Part shown: piece by piece, positions 38,659-47,676 of the stretch
How positions within the stretch are numbered: the stretch's first letter is position 1
Layout of the letters: each line of letters opens with the position of its first letter
Origin: Ancylobacter vacuolatus
Lineage (GTDB): Bacteria > Pseudomonadota > Alphaproteobacteria > Rhizobiales > Xanthobacteraceae
NCBI RefSeq assembly: GCF_030813595.1
Contig: NZ_JAUSUH010000004.1
Coordinates: forward strand, 186,001 to 250,000
Length of the DNA stretch: 64,000 nt
Reading direction: 5' to 3'
Translations under genes and position numbers: made by a program
The notes under the pieces: model-generated
The model's database searches: none
What the model saw: only the letters and a program-made list of their open reading frames with translations
Told to the model about the DNA's origin: nothing

Positions 38659-38739
38659 GTGCAGGCAGGTTTTCCGTCCTCCCGGACCGCGCGCTGCGCC
38701 GCGCCGACCGGGACGACGTAGCGGGATAGGAAGCGACAG

Positions 38740-40119
38740 ATGACCCTGCCCAAATCCACGGCCGAGCTGCGTGCGCTCGATGCGGCCCATCACCTCCACC
38801 CGTTCAGCGACATGAAGGCGCTGAACGAGGAGGGCTCGCGCATCGTGGTCAAGGCGGAAGGCGTCTGGCTGACCGATTCCGACGGCAACCGCATTCTCGA
38901 CGGCATGTCCGGCCTGTGGTGCGTGAATGTCGGCTATGGCCGCGAGGAGATCGTCGAGGCGGTAGCGGCGCAGCTGCGCGAGCTGCCCTATTACAACACC
39001 TTCTTCAAGACCACGCACCGGCCGGCCATCGAACTGTCGGCAAAGCTCGCCGAACTGACCCCGCCGCAGTTCAACAAGGTGTTCTTCACCGGCTCCGGCT
39101 CGGAATCCAACGACACGGTGATCAAGCTCGTCCGCCGCTTCTTCCAGATCAAGGAGAAGCCGGAGAAGAAGATCATCATCTCGCGCCGCAACGCCTATCA
39201 CGGCTCCACCGTCGCCGCCGGCAGCCTGGGCGGCATGGCGCCGATGCATGGGCAGAGCGCGGTCATCCCCGACATCCTGCACATCGCCCAGCCCTATTTC
39301 TGGGGCGAGGCGCGCCAGGGCGAGACGCCGGAGGAATTCGGCCTGCGCACCGCCCGCGCGCTGGAAGCCACCATCGACGCCATGGGCGAGGACCGCATCG
39401 CCGCCTTCATCGCCGAGCCGATCCAGGGCGCCGGCGGCGTCATCATCCCGCCCGCCAGCTACTGGCCGGAAGTCGCCCGCATCTGCCGCGAGCGCGACAT
39501 CCTGTTCATCTCCGACGAGGTGATCTGCGGCTTCGGGCGCACCGGCAACTGGTTCGGCTGCGAGACCTTCGGCACCGAGCCGGACATTCTCGTCATGGCC
39601 AAGGGCATCACCTCGGGCTACATGCCGCTCGGCGGGGTGATGGTGGCGGACCGCGTGGCCGAGGTGCTGCTGGAAGGCGGCGACTTCAACCATGGCTACA
39701 CCTATTCCGGCCACCCCGCCGCCTGCGCCGCCGCGCTGGCCAATCTCGCCATCATGCAGCGCGAGGACCTGGTGGGCCGCGTCGCCAACGATGTCGGCCC
39801 CTATCTCAAGGCGCGCTGGAGCGCGCTGGCCGAGCACCCGCTGGTGGGCGAGGCGCCGATGACGGGCCTCGTCGGCGCGCTGGAGCTGACGCCTGATAAG
39901 GCCGGCCGCACCAAATTTCCCGATGTCGGCAAGGCCGGCACGCTGGCGCGGGACTTCTCGTTCAAGAACAACCTCGTCATGCGCGCCGTGCGCGACCGGC
40001 TGATCATCGCCCCGCCGCTCATCATCTCGCATGAGGAGTGCGACGAGCTGGTGGCCCGCGTCCGCAAGACGCTGGACGAAACTTTTGCCGAACTCAAGCG
40101 CTGGGGCTGGGTGCGCTAG
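38740..40119 (+). CDS. spuC: Class III aminotransferase, putrescine/polyamine-pyruvate type (SpuC-like)
   Basis: A 459-residue PLP enzyme. The cofactor motifs are GSGSESND near 118-125, FISDEVICGFGRTG (Asp259 on the pyridine nitrogen) and Lys288 in MAKGITSGY. The N-terminal HHLHPFSDMKALNEEG and MSGLWCVNVGYGR are typical of omega-amino acid:pyruvate/putrescine aminotransferases. It moves the amino group of a diamine to pyruvate. It is divergent from puuA across a palindrome, giving two parallel routes for putrescine use. Confidence 0.92.
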   Translation: MTLPKSTAELRALDAAHHLHPFSDMKALNEEGSRIVVKAEGVWLTDSDGNRILDGMSGLWCVNVGYGREEIVEAVAAQLRELPYYNTFFKTTHRPAIELSAKLAELTPPQFNKVFFTGSGSESNDTVIKLVRRFFQIKEKPEKKIIISRRNAYHGSTVAAGSLGGMAPMHGQSAVIPDILHIAQPYFWGEARQGETPEEFGLRTARALEATIDAMGEDRIAAFIAEPIQGAGGVIIPPASYWPEVARICRERDILFISDEVICGFGRTGNWFGCETFGTEPDILVMAKGITSGYMPLGGVMVADRVAEVLLEGGDFNHGYTYSGHPAACAAALANLAIMQREDLVGRVANDVGPYLKARWSALAEHPLVGEAPMTGLVGALELTPDKAGRTKFPDVGKAGTLARDFSFKNNLVMRAVRDRLIIAPPLIISHEECDELVARVRKTLDETFAELKRWGWVR

Positions 40120-40182
40120 TCCCCACCCGGCACGGAAACGTGCTTACATGAATCGGCAGATGGAACTCGCGAGAGCCCGGAT

Positions 40183-41562
40183 ATGAATGCCGTCACCTCG
40201 ATAAGCGATGGACCGGGCGTCAGCCCGGCCCGCACCGCCGCGCTGCGGGCGGAGGCGGAAGCGCTCTATCTCGGCACCCGCCCGAAGACGCGCGCCGCCG
40301 CCGAGGCCGCCGCGCATCTGCTCGACGGGGTGCCGATGCACTGGATGGTCGACTGGTCGACCCCGGTGCCTCTGGTCATCGCCGAGGCCAGCGGCGCCCG
40401 GCTCATCGATGTCGACGGCCATGGCTATGATGATTTCTGCCTGGGCGACACCGCCTCGCTGTTCGGACACGGGCCAGCCCCGGTGGCGCGGGCCCTCGCG
40501 CGGCAAGCGAGTGCCGGGCTCGCCACCATGCTGCCGAGCCCGGATGCCGGCCGTGTCGGCGACCTGCTGAGCGAGCGCTTCGGCTTGCCCTATTGGCAGA
40601 TCGCTACCACCGCGACCGACGCCAACCGCTTCGCCCTGCGCGCCGCCCGCGCCGCCACCGGGCGCCCGCGCATCCTCGTCTTTGACGGCGCCTATCATGG
40701 CGCGGTCGACGAGACCTTCGTCGAGATCGGCCCGGACGGGCGCGCGGCAAACCGCCCCGCCCTGATGGGCGAGCCGCGCGACCTTTCCAAGCTCACCCGT
40801 GTCGTGCCGTTCAACGATCTCGATGCGCTGGAAGCGGCGCTGGCCGACCGCACCGTGGCCTGCGTCATCACCGAGCCGGTGATGACCAATTGCGCCATGG
40901 TGCTGCCCCAGCCCGGCTTTCACGAGGGGCTGCGCGAGATCACCCGGCGCCACGGCTCGCTGCTGCTGATCGACGAGACCCACACCCTCTCGACCGGCCC
41001 GGGCGGCTATTCCCGCGCCTACGGGCTGGAGCCGGACATGTTCGTCGCCGGCAAGGCGGTGGCCGGCGGCATTCCCGCCGCTGTCTGGGGCATGACCGAG
41101 GACGTGGCCGAGCGCTTCCGCACCGCCCGCATCAACCGGCCCGACGGCCATTCCGGCATGGGCACGACGCTCTCGGGCAGCCCGCTCCAACTCGCCGCCC
41201 TGCGCGCCAATCTGGAAGAAGTCGCCACCGAGCCGGCCTATGCGCAGATGAACCGCCTCGCCGATCGCATGGAGGCAGGGCTGGCGCAGGTGCTGGCGGA
41301 TGCCCGCCTGCCCTGGCATGTCGCCCGCTGCGGCGCACGGGTGGAAGTGGTGCGCGCGCCCTTCCCCCTCACCGACGGGCGGCAGGCCAAGGGCGCGCAT
41401 TACCCCGCGCTGGAGGCCACGACGCATCTTGCCTTGCTGGTGCGTGGGGTGCTGATCTCGCCTTTCCACGACATGATGCTCGCCTCCCCCGCGACGACGG
41501 AGGCGCAGGTCGAGCGGCTGATCGAGGCGACGGCGCAGGTTGTGGGCCGGCTCTGCGACTAG
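40183..41562 (+). CDS. Class III aminotransferase of unknown substrate
   Basis: A 459-residue PLP-dependent enzyme with ATTATDANRFALRAAR, FDGAYHGAVDET, LLIDETHTL (Asp264) and Lys291 in VAGKAVAGG. The sequence lies between glutamate-1-semialdehyde aminomutases and aspartate aminotransferase-family members. The Thr-rich ATTATDAN replaces the usual GSEA, so the substrate is uncertain. It begins 63 bases after spuC in the same direction and is probably in the same transcript. Its TAG stop lies in the terminal CTAG of a repeat element. Confidence 0.88.
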   Translation: MNAVTSISDGPGVSPARTAALRAEAEALYLGTRPKTRAAAEAAAHLLDGVPMHWMVDWSTPVPLVIAEASGARLIDVDGHGYDDFCLGDTASLFGHGPAPVARALARQASAGLATMLPSPDAGRVGDLLSERFGLPYWQIATTATDANRFALRAARAATGRPRILVFDGAYHGAVDETFVEIGPDGRAANRPALMGEPRDLSKLTRVVPFNDLDALEAALADRTVACVITEPVMTNCAMVLPQPGFHEGLREITRRHGSLLLIDETHTLSTGPGGYSRAYGLEPDMFVAGKAVAGGIPAAVWGMTEDVAERFRTARINRPDGHSGMGTTLSGSPLQLAALRANLEEVATEPAYAQMNRLADRMEAGLAQVLADARLPWHVARCGARVEVVRAPFPLTDGRQAKGAHYPALEATTHLALLVRGVLISPFHDMMLASPATTEAQVERLIEATAQVVGRLCD

Positions 41563-41630
41563 AGCCCTTTCCATCGATCAGCTGGCGCCTTTGCTCGTCG
41601 CGAAACTCTGTCCGTTTTCGCGGAATATGC
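41559..41630. repeat. Interspersed palindromic element, copy 2 (shortened)
   Basis: It starts CTAGAGCCCTTTCC at the stop codon of the aminotransferase and ends CTCGTCGCGAAA...CGCGGAATATGC. It matches the reverse complement of the full copy at 48862-48979 at both ends but lacks the central part. Confidence 0.65.
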
Positions 41631-41673
41631 CCGTGGCACCCCGATCCTGGACGCGCCGCTTGGGAGAGAACCG

Positions 41674-42654
41674 ATGAGCCTGCCCGCCCCTTCCGCCCGC
41701 GTGCCCAAGATCGGGCTGGAGGAGCATTTCATCACCCCCGGTTTGACGGACTATCTGCTGTACGACTTCCCCCACGTGCCGGAGGCGGACAAGAAGCAGT
41801 TGCTCGGCCTTCTGTCCGATTTCGGGGAAGGGAGGCTCAGCGCCATGGATCGCGCCGGAATCGAGATCGCCGTGCTTTCTGTCACCGGGCCGGGCGTGCA
41901 GGCCGAGCCAGACGCCGCCATCGCCATCGCCCGCGCGGCCGAGGCCAATGACGCGCTGGCCGGCGAGATCGCCCGGCGGCCGCACCGCTATGCCGGCTTC
42001 GCCCATCTCGCCATGCAGGACCCGGCCAGAGCCGCCGACGAGCTGGAGCGCTGCGTGCGGCAGCTCGGCTTCAAGGGCGCCATGGTCAACCACCACACAA
42101 ACGGCGTCTATCTCGACCATCCCTCAAACGATGTGTTCTGGGAGCGGCTGCAGGCGCTCGACGTGCCGCTCTATCTCCATCCCGGCAATGCCTTCATCAA
42201 GCCGCATGTGCTGGCCGGCGTGCCCGAACTGCACCAGCCGATGTGGGAATGGACGACGGAAACCGCGACCCACGCGCTGCGCCTCGTCGTTACCGGGGTG
42301 TTCGACCGGTTTCCCCGCGCGCAGCTCATCCTCGGCCATGCCGGGGAAACGCTGCCCTACATGCTGTGGCGCCTCGACAGCCGCTATCAGTTCGTCGCCA
42401 CGGAACGGCGCCTGAAGCGTCCGCCCTCAGCCTATCTGCGTGAGAATGTCTCGGTGACGCTGTCCGGGCAGTTCGCTGACGTGCCGCTGCAGGCGGCGCT
42501 CGCCGCACTGGGCAGCGAGCGCGTGATGTTCTCGGCCGACTATCCCTATGAATCGCTGAGCGAGGCGGCCGATTTCATGGACACGACGCCGCTGCCCGAC
42601 GCGGTGCGCGCGGCGGTGGCAGCCGGCAATGCCCGCCGCCTGCTGCGTCTCTGA
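41674..42654 (+). CDS. Amidohydrolase family protein (decarboxylase-like TIM barrel)
   Basis: A 326-residue metal-dependent TIM-barrel protein. The motifs are GLEEHFITPG (Glu-x-His site near residue 17), the VNHHTNGVYLD loop, YLHPGN (His), ILGHAGETLPYMLWR (His) and FSADYPYES (Asp). This set matches the amidohydrolase-2 group with gamma-resorcylate and related decarboxylases, where Glu replaces the first His. The substrate is unknown. It lies 43 bases after the repeat following the aminotransferase; a joint pathway is possible but unproven. Confidence 0.88.
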   Translation: MSLPAPSARVPKIGLEEHFITPGLTDYLLYDFPHVPEADKKQLLGLLSDFGEGRLSAMDRAGIEIAVLSVTGPGVQAEPDAAIAIARAAEANDALAGEIARRPHRYAGFAHLAMQDPARAADELERCVRQLGFKGAMVNHHTNGVYLDHPSNDVFWERLQALDVPLYLHPGNAFIKPHVLAGVPELHQPMWEWTTETATHALRLVVTGVFDRFPRAQLILGHAGETLPYMLWRLDSRYQFVATERRLKRPPSAYLRENVSVTLSGQFADVPLQAALAALGSERVMFSADYPYESLSEAADFMDTTPLPDAVRAAVAAGNARRLLRL

Positions 42655-42669
42655 TCGAGAGAGGCGGCC

Positions 42670-43008
42670 TCAGTCCCTATCGGTCGGGAAGCCGGCATCC
42701 TTCCAGGCGAGAATGCCGCCCGCCATGTGGCGGTGAAGGTCGAAGCCGGCCGCCTGGGCCGCCGCCGCCGCCTTCTGCGAACGCTGGCCGGAGCGGCAGG
42801 AGAACACCAGCGTCTTGTCGCCGGGATCCGGCAGCGCGGCCGCATCGAAGGTCGACAGCGGAAACTCGACCGCGCCGGGAATCCGCTCGGCGGCCAGCTC
42901 GTTCGGCTCGCGCACATCGACGAGGAGGATGGTGCCGTCGTCGAGGCCGGCCCTGACCTCCTCGACCGTCAGATTCTCGATCACGCCACCGAACGGATTG
43001 GGCTGCAT
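42670..43008 (-). CDS. Rhodanese-like sulfurtransferase domain protein
   Basis: A 112-residue single rhodanese domain. The active-site loop is CRSGQRS with Cys71, preceded by LVFS. LLVDVREPNELAAERIPGA is the conserved strand-helix, and a tail GILAWKDAGFP ends the fold. It passes sulfur as a persulfide or acts in redox signalling in the cytoplasm. AAGGAG precedes ATG 43008. It is convergent with the amidohydrolase gene (15 bases between stops). Confidence 0.92.
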   Translation of the reverse strand: MQPNPFGGVIENLTVEEVRAGLDDGTILLVDVREPNELAAERIPGAVEFPLSTFDAAALPDPGDKTLVFSCRSGQRSQKAAAAAQAAGFDLHRHMAGGILAWKDAGFPTDRD

Positions 43009-43095
43009 CGTCGTGCTCCTTGAGTGCCTGAACGAGGTAGTCCCGCCGCCCCCGCCGCGCAAGCCCGTCGCTTCAGCTCTGGCGCTTCAGGCCGC

Positions 43096-44103
43096 TCAGC
43101 TCGGCCGCGCCGTGGTGACACCAGCGACCACCAGCAGCCCGCCGGCGAGAACGACCAGCGAAGGGAAGTCACCGAACAGCAGGGCCGCCAGCGCGGTGCC
43201 GACGACGATCTGCAGCAGCAACACCACCGAGATCACGCCCGCCGGCAGCCGGCCGAGCGCGAAGGTCGCGAGCCCTTGCCCGGTGGCATGGGGGATCAGG
43301 CCGAGCCCTATCACCGCCAGCAGACCCTGCAGCGACTGCGGAACAAGCACCTCACCCGCCGCCACCGCCCAGGCGAGGCAGACCACGGCCCCTGTCGCGC
43401 TGGCGATCAGCGACACCATGCCCCCGCCCAGCGGCACCGCATCGCCGCGCCCGGCCCGGCGCACCGCGCGCGTCGCCAGCATATAGGCGGCATAGGCGAG
43501 CGCCGCGCCGACGCAGAGCAGGTCGCCGATCACGCTCACGGGCCGAGCCCCGGAAGCGCCGCCGCCTGCCGCGCTCGACCCGATGATGATGAAGGTTCCG
43601 GTCAGCGCCAGCGCCAGCGCGATCAGCAGCCCACGGGTCGGCCGCTCACGCAGGATCAGCCAGCCGAAAAGGAACACGAACACCACGGCGAGATTGCCGA
43701 GCAGCAGCGCATTGGCGGTGCTGGTCAGCGCCAGCCCCTTGTGGAACACGATGAGGTCGGCGCCAAAAAACACGCCGGCCAGCATCGCCAGCAACACCTG
43801 GCGCAGTGAGGGGCGAAGTGCGGTGGCACCGGCGCGGCGGGCGCGGCGGGCCAGCGCGCGATTCTCGGCATAGGCCCACACCAGCGCGGGGCCGAGGGCG
43901 AAGAACAGGCGCCAGAAGCCGATGGCGGCCGGCCCGGCATCGGCGAGGCGCACCAGCGGCGCCGAGAAGCCGATGCACATCGCCGCCATCACCACCGCGA
44001 AAAACGCCTGGCGCCGCATTTGTGTGTCGCGGACCACGGACGGGGCGGCATCGGGGAGAACCCCGAGCGACGGCTCGATCATGGCTGCAGGGGGCGGAGA
44101 CAT
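43096..44103 (-). CDS. EamA/DMT family transporter
   Basis: A 335-residue inner-membrane protein with ten hydrophobic segments in two EamA repeats; the first begins AAMCIGFSAPLVRLADAGPA and the second DLLCVGAALAYAAYML. The substrate may be a metabolite or amino acid. The start is uncertain: ATG 44103 and ATG 44082 are both possible and neither has a strong site. The gene is divergent from a LysR regulator 238 bases away, the classical pattern of a LysR-controlled exporter. Confidence 0.88.
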   Translation of the reverse strand: MSPPPAAMIEPSLGVLPDAAPSVVRDTQMRRQAFFAVVMAAMCIGFSAPLVRLADAGPAAIGFWRLFFALGPALVWAYAENRALARRARRAGATALRPSLRQVLLAMLAGVFFGADLIVFHKGLALTSTANALLLGNLAVVFVFLFGWLILRERPTRGLLIALALALTGTFIIIGSSAAGGGASGARPVSVIGDLLCVGAALAYAAYMLATRAVRRAGRGDAVPLGGGMVSLIASATGAVVCLAWAVAAGEVLVPQSLQGLLAVIGLGLIPHATGQGLATFALGRLPAGVISVVLLLQIVVGTALAALLFGDFPSLVVLAGGLLVVAGVTTARPS

Positions 44104-44341
44104 TGCCGAACTCGACAGGTGCAAAAGGCTGAGGGCGAGGCATGAGGCCCGGGCCGCGACCGGCGCCAAAGCCGCCGCTGGCGGGCTTGAATCGGCAGGC
44201 CCGGCCCAGGGCAGCTTATCTACCGCGACGTTTGAAATCGCGAAAGCGAGTTTATTTTGTCATTCCATCATGGTTTCTGATATGAAAGCCGCTCGCGCGG
44301 CAAAGCGCGGCAAATCCTCATCCGGCGGACCGGAGGGCGCG

Positions 44342-45208
44342 ATGCGACATCTCGACACCGAATCGCTTGGCATGCTGATCGCCATCGTCGACACGGGCGG
44401 GTTTACGGCGGCGGCCGAGCGCGTCGGGCGCACCCAGTCGGCGGTTTCGGCCCGCATTGCCCAGCTCGAAGACAATCTCGGCGTGCGGCTGCTGGAGCGC
44501 TCGCGGCGCGGCATCTCGCTGACCGAGACCGGTGAGCGCCTCGTCGCGCATGCGCGCCGGCTTCTGGCCTATGAGAGTGAGGCGCTGGCCGATCTCAAGG
44601 GCGGCACGCCGGAGGGCAGCGTGCGTGTCGGCATGCCCGACGATTATGTCGACGCCTATTTCACCCCCACCATCGCCCGCTTCGCCGCCGCCTATCCGCG
44701 CGTCGAGATTTCCATCCGCGCCGATCTCTCCAAGCATATCGAGCCCGAGGTCGATCGTGGCCATATCGACGTCGCCCTGCTGACGCGCGACAGCGCCCGG
44801 CCGACCGGCGAACTCATCAAGCGCGAGAAGCTGCTCTGGCTGGCGGCGCGCGGCTATCGGCCGGAGCGCAATTCGCCGCTGCCGCTGGCGCTGTTTCCCA
44901 CCGGCTGCCGCGCCCGCCCGCACATCGCCTCCAGCCTCGACAAGGCCGGGTTGAGCTGGCGCGTGGCCTGCACTTCCTCCTCGCAGGGCGGCATCCATGC
45001 GGCGATCGAGACCGGGCTGTGCATCACCGCCCTGCCCGAATGCGCCGCGCCGCCGGACTGGCGCCGGCTCGGCCCGGCCGAAGGGCTGCCGCCGCTGCCG
45101 GATATCGAGGTGGCGCTGTTCCTCGCCCCCGCCGCTTCCTCCGCCGCCCGCCGCCTTGCCGACATGCTGCGCGCCGCGCTCGCCATGCCGGTCGTGGAAG
45201 CCGCCTGA
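44342..45208 (+). CDS. LysR family transcriptional regulator
   Basis: A 288-residue regulator. The winged HTH at 1-60 reads MLIAIVDTGGFTAAAERVGR and TQSAVSARIAQLEDNLGVRLLER; the effector domain begins near 90 (SVRVGMPDDYVDAYF). GGAGGG lies 6 bases before ATG 44342; an in-frame ATG at 44272 is less supported. It likely controls the divergent EamA transporter gene from the AT-rich segment at 44230-44290, which has several T-N11-A arrangements. Confidence 0.92.
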   Translation: MRHLDTESLGMLIAIVDTGGFTAAAERVGRTQSAVSARIAQLEDNLGVRLLERSRRGISLTETGERLVAHARRLLAYESEALADLKGGTPEGSVRVGMPDDYVDAYFTPTIARFAAAYPRVEISIRADLSKHIEPEVDRGHIDVALLTRDSARPTGELIKREKLLWLAARGYRPERNSPLPLALFPTGCRARPHIASSLDKAGLSWRVACTSSSQGGIHAAIETGLCITALPECAAPPDWRRLGPAEGLPPLPDIEVALFLAPAASSAARRLADMLRAALAMPVVEAA

Positions 45209-45277
45209 AGCGCCCGCACCGCGCACGTCATCGAAAATTCACATGCAGCGTCTCCGGTGGCGCGCTAGTGCTGCGCC

Positions 45278-46492
45278 ATGAGCGATGCGCCCGCCCCTGC
45301 CCCTACGGATAAAGGAACACCGGTTGAGGTGTTCCTCGCCTTTCTGCGTCTCGGCCTGACCTCGTTCGGCGGCCCGGTGGCGCATCTCGGCTTCTTTCGC
45401 GACGATCTGGTCAAGCGGCGCCGATGGCTGAGCGAGGAGAGCTATGCCAGCCTCGTCGCTCTCTGCCAGTTCCTGCCGGGTCCCGCCTCCAGCCAGGTCG
45501 GCATGGCGGTGGGGCTGATGCGCGCCGGACCGGCCGGCATGGCGGCGGCGTGGCTGGGCTTCACCCTGCCCTCGGCGCTGCTCATGCTCGCCTTCGCCTA
45601 TGGCGTCATGCAAGCCGACGCCGCCGGCATTGGCGGGGGATGGCTTGACGGGCTGAAAGTGGCGGCGGTCGCCATCGTCGCCGACGCCGTGCTCGGCATG
45701 GCGAAGAACCTCTGCCCGGATCGGCCGCGCCGCAGCCTCGCCCTCGTCGGGGCGGCTGTGGCGGCCCTGCTGCCGGGTGCCTTTGGCCAGATCGGCGTGA
45801 TTGCCGGCGGCGCTCTCGCCGGCCTCGCCTTCATCCGACTGGACGGCGCGGCGGTGCGCGAACCCAGCGGGCACTACCTGCCGGGCCGGACCGCCTCGCT
45901 GATCGCCTTCGCGCTGTTCGCCCTCCTGCTTGTCAGTCTGCCGCTGCTGGCGCAGGCCACCGGCAGCGCCGGCGTCGCGCTGTTCGACACGCTCTACCGT
46001 GCCGGGGCGCTGGTGTTTGGCGGCGGCCATGTGGTGCTGCCGCTGATCGAGGCGGAACTGGTGCGGCCCGGCGGGCTCACGCGCGAGGTCTTCCTCGCCG
46101 GCTATGGCGCGGCGCAGGCCGTGCCGGGGCCGCTGTTCAGCTTCGCCGCCTATGTCGGCGCCATGATGCCGGTGCCGCCCAATGGTGTGGCTGGCGGGCT
46201 GCTGGCGCTGGTGGCCGCGTTCCTGCCCTCGGCGCTGCTGGTCTATGCGGCGCTGCGCTTCTGGACCCGGCTGGCGGCGAACCGGCGGGTGCGCGATGGC
46301 CTCGCCGGGGTCAATGCGGCCGTGGTCGGCCTGCTCGGCGCGGCGCTGTGGGACCCGGTGATCACGTCGAGCCTCACCTCGCCCCGCGCCTTCGCGCTGG
46401 CCCTGCTCGCCTATCTGGCGCTGGCGCTGTGGCGGGTGCCAGCCTGGGCAGTGGTCGCCGGCGCCGCCCTCGGCGGCGCCATCCTTCTCTAA
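45278..46492 (+). CDS. chrA: Chromate transporter, ChrA family
   Basis: A 404-residue membrane protein with two homologous CHR halves. The first half carries LGLTSFGGPVAHLGFF and CQFLPGPASSQ. The second carries VFGGGHVVLPLIEAELV and AAQAVPGPLFSF. This is the LCHR type, which exports chromate in resistant bacteria, though many homologues act on other anions. Its last 30 bases are duplicated in tandem after the stop, forming hairpins. There is no regulator of the ChrB type nearby. Confidence 0.93.
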   Translation: MSDAPAPAPTDKGTPVEVFLAFLRLGLTSFGGPVAHLGFFRDDLVKRRRWLSEESYASLVALCQFLPGPASSQVGMAVGLMRAGPAGMAAAWLGFTLPSALLMLAFAYGVMQADAAGIGGGWLDGLKVAAVAIVADAVLGMAKNLCPDRPRRSLALVGAAVAALLPGAFGQIGVIAGGALAGLAFIRLDGAAVREPSGHYLPGRTASLIAFALFALLLVSLPLLAQATGSAGVALFDTLYRAGALVFGGGHVVLPLIEAELVRPGGLTREVFLAGYGAAQAVPGPLFSFAAYVGAMMPVPPNGVAGGLLALVAAFLPSALLVYAALRFWTRLAANRRVRDGLAGVNAAVVGLLGAALWDPVITSSLTSPRAFALALLAYLALALWRVPAWAVVAGAALGGAILL

Positions 46493-46573
46493 AGAGCTGC
46501 GCCGCCCTCGGCGGCGCCATCCTTCTCCAAAGAGCTGCGCCGCCCTCGGCGGCGCCGTTCTTAGCTAAGAGCT
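46461..46573. repeat. Three tandem 38-bp copies of the chrA 3' end, each a GC hairpin
   Basis: Copies at 46461-46498, 46499-46536 (one base different) and 46537-46573 (diverged tail). Each contains GCGCCGCC-CTC-GGCGGCGC, a perfect 8-pair stem with a 3-base loop. The first copy includes the chrA codons and stop; the others lie between chrA and the convergent SDR gene and may act as a stacked bidirectional terminator. Confidence 0.9.
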
Positions 46574-46590
46574 TCCGCAGCCCGCAGCTC

Positions 46591-47361
46591 TCAGCCGCGC
46601 GAGACCTTGAACGGCGCGAAGCTCTGGCAGGTGGCGAAGGCCTGGATGCGGTTGATGTTGACGCGCCGCGGCAGGGTGGAGGCGAAGAACACCTGCTCGG
46701 CAATATCCTCGGCGGTCATCGCCTCGGTGCCGGCATAGACGTTCTCCGACTTGGCGGCATCGCCATGGAAGCGCACCAGCGAGAACTCGGTCTCGACCAT
46801 GCCCGGCTCGATATTGGTGACGCGCACGCCGGTTCCGGCGACGTCGGAAATCAGGTTCAGCGCGAACTGCTTCACGAAGGCCTTGGTGGCGCCATAGGCG
46901 TTGCCGCCGGGATAGGGATAGTCGCCGGCCACCGAGCCAGTGAACAGCACATGCCCCTCCTTGGCCTCCACCATCGCCGGCAGCGTCGCGCGGATGGTGT
47001 AGAGCAGGCCCTTGATGTTGGTCTCGACCATGTCGTCCCAGTCCTTGAGGCTGGCTGCCTGGGCCGGCTCCAGGCCAAGCGCCAGGCCGGCATTGGCGAA
47101 CACCACGTTGAACGGGGCGAAGGCCTCCGGCACGCCGGCCAGCGCCGCCACCAGCGCGTCATTGTCGCGCACATCCACTTCGAGGGGGTGGAAATGGCCG
47201 CCAAGCTCATCGCGCAGCGCGATCAGGCGGTCGGCGCGGCGGCCGGTGCCGACGACGCGGGCGCCCGCCAGCGCGAAGCGCCGGGCGGTGGCGGCGCCGA
47301 TACCGGAGGTGGCTCCGGTGACAAGGACACGCAGGGTGGCGGGATCCAGCATCTGGTACAT
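46591..47361 (-). CDS. SDR oxidoreductase, YdfG-like
   Basis: A 256-residue short-chain dehydrogenase. The cofactor motif is TGATSGIGAATAR, then NAG in FANAGLALGLE, the catalytic Ser in LFTGSVAGDYPY and Tyr-x-x-x-Lys as YGATK. The ending NIEPGMVETEFSLVRFHGD is the mark of the YdfG group, which reduces 3-hydroxy acids such as serine or malonic semialdehyde with NADP. GGAG precedes ATG 47361. It is convergent with chrA across the tandem hairpins. Confidence 0.92.
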   Translation of the reverse strand: MYQMLDPATLRVLVTGATSGIGAATARRFALAGARVVGTGRRADRLIALRDELGGHFHPLEVDVRDNDALVAALAGVPEAFAPFNVVFANAGLALGLEPAQAASLKDWDDMVETNIKGLLYTIRATLPAMVEAKEGHVLFTGSVAGDYPYPGGNAYGATKAFVKQFALNLISDVAGTGVRVTNIEPGMVETEFSLVRFHGDAAKSENVYAGTEAMTAEDIAEQVFFASTLPRRVNINRIQAFATCQSFAPFKVSRG

Positions 47362-47676
47362 GGCGCAGCTCCTTTTCGCTGCAACGCACATAGAACAATT
47401 TTCGACAAAACTGAACGGGCGATGCGGGATGGGCCGCGACACGCCGCTGGTGCCTGGCGGGGGCGAGGCATTAAGCTTTCATTGAGCATAAGCACGCCAA
47501 ATGTCCCTTGGGAGAAGGCGTGGCGGCGCCGTTAGGCGTTGGGGTCACGCTGATGCCATCTTCCCCGAGGAAACAGGGCGGGTGGCAGGGATAGTGCGAA
47601 TGCCGGAAGCGGCGTCGCGCCGTGTAGAATTCAGGAAATGTCCGGCGGGTTTTGCCGGGCAAGAGGTACAGCGCCG

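Noticed and set aside
38497..40032. Upstream extension of the puuA frame to 981 codons
   Set aside because: The extension is antisense to the aminotransferase gene, and the family starts at MPLPEAVED at 38496 with a ribosome site.
44104..44341. A further gene between the EamA transporter and LysR genes
   Set aside because: The open frame there continues into the LysR gene but has no motif; the AT-rich part looks like a divergent promoter region.
46461..46573. Possible CRISPR array
   Set aside because: The 38-bp repeats are directly adjacent with no spacers and derive from the chrA 3' end.
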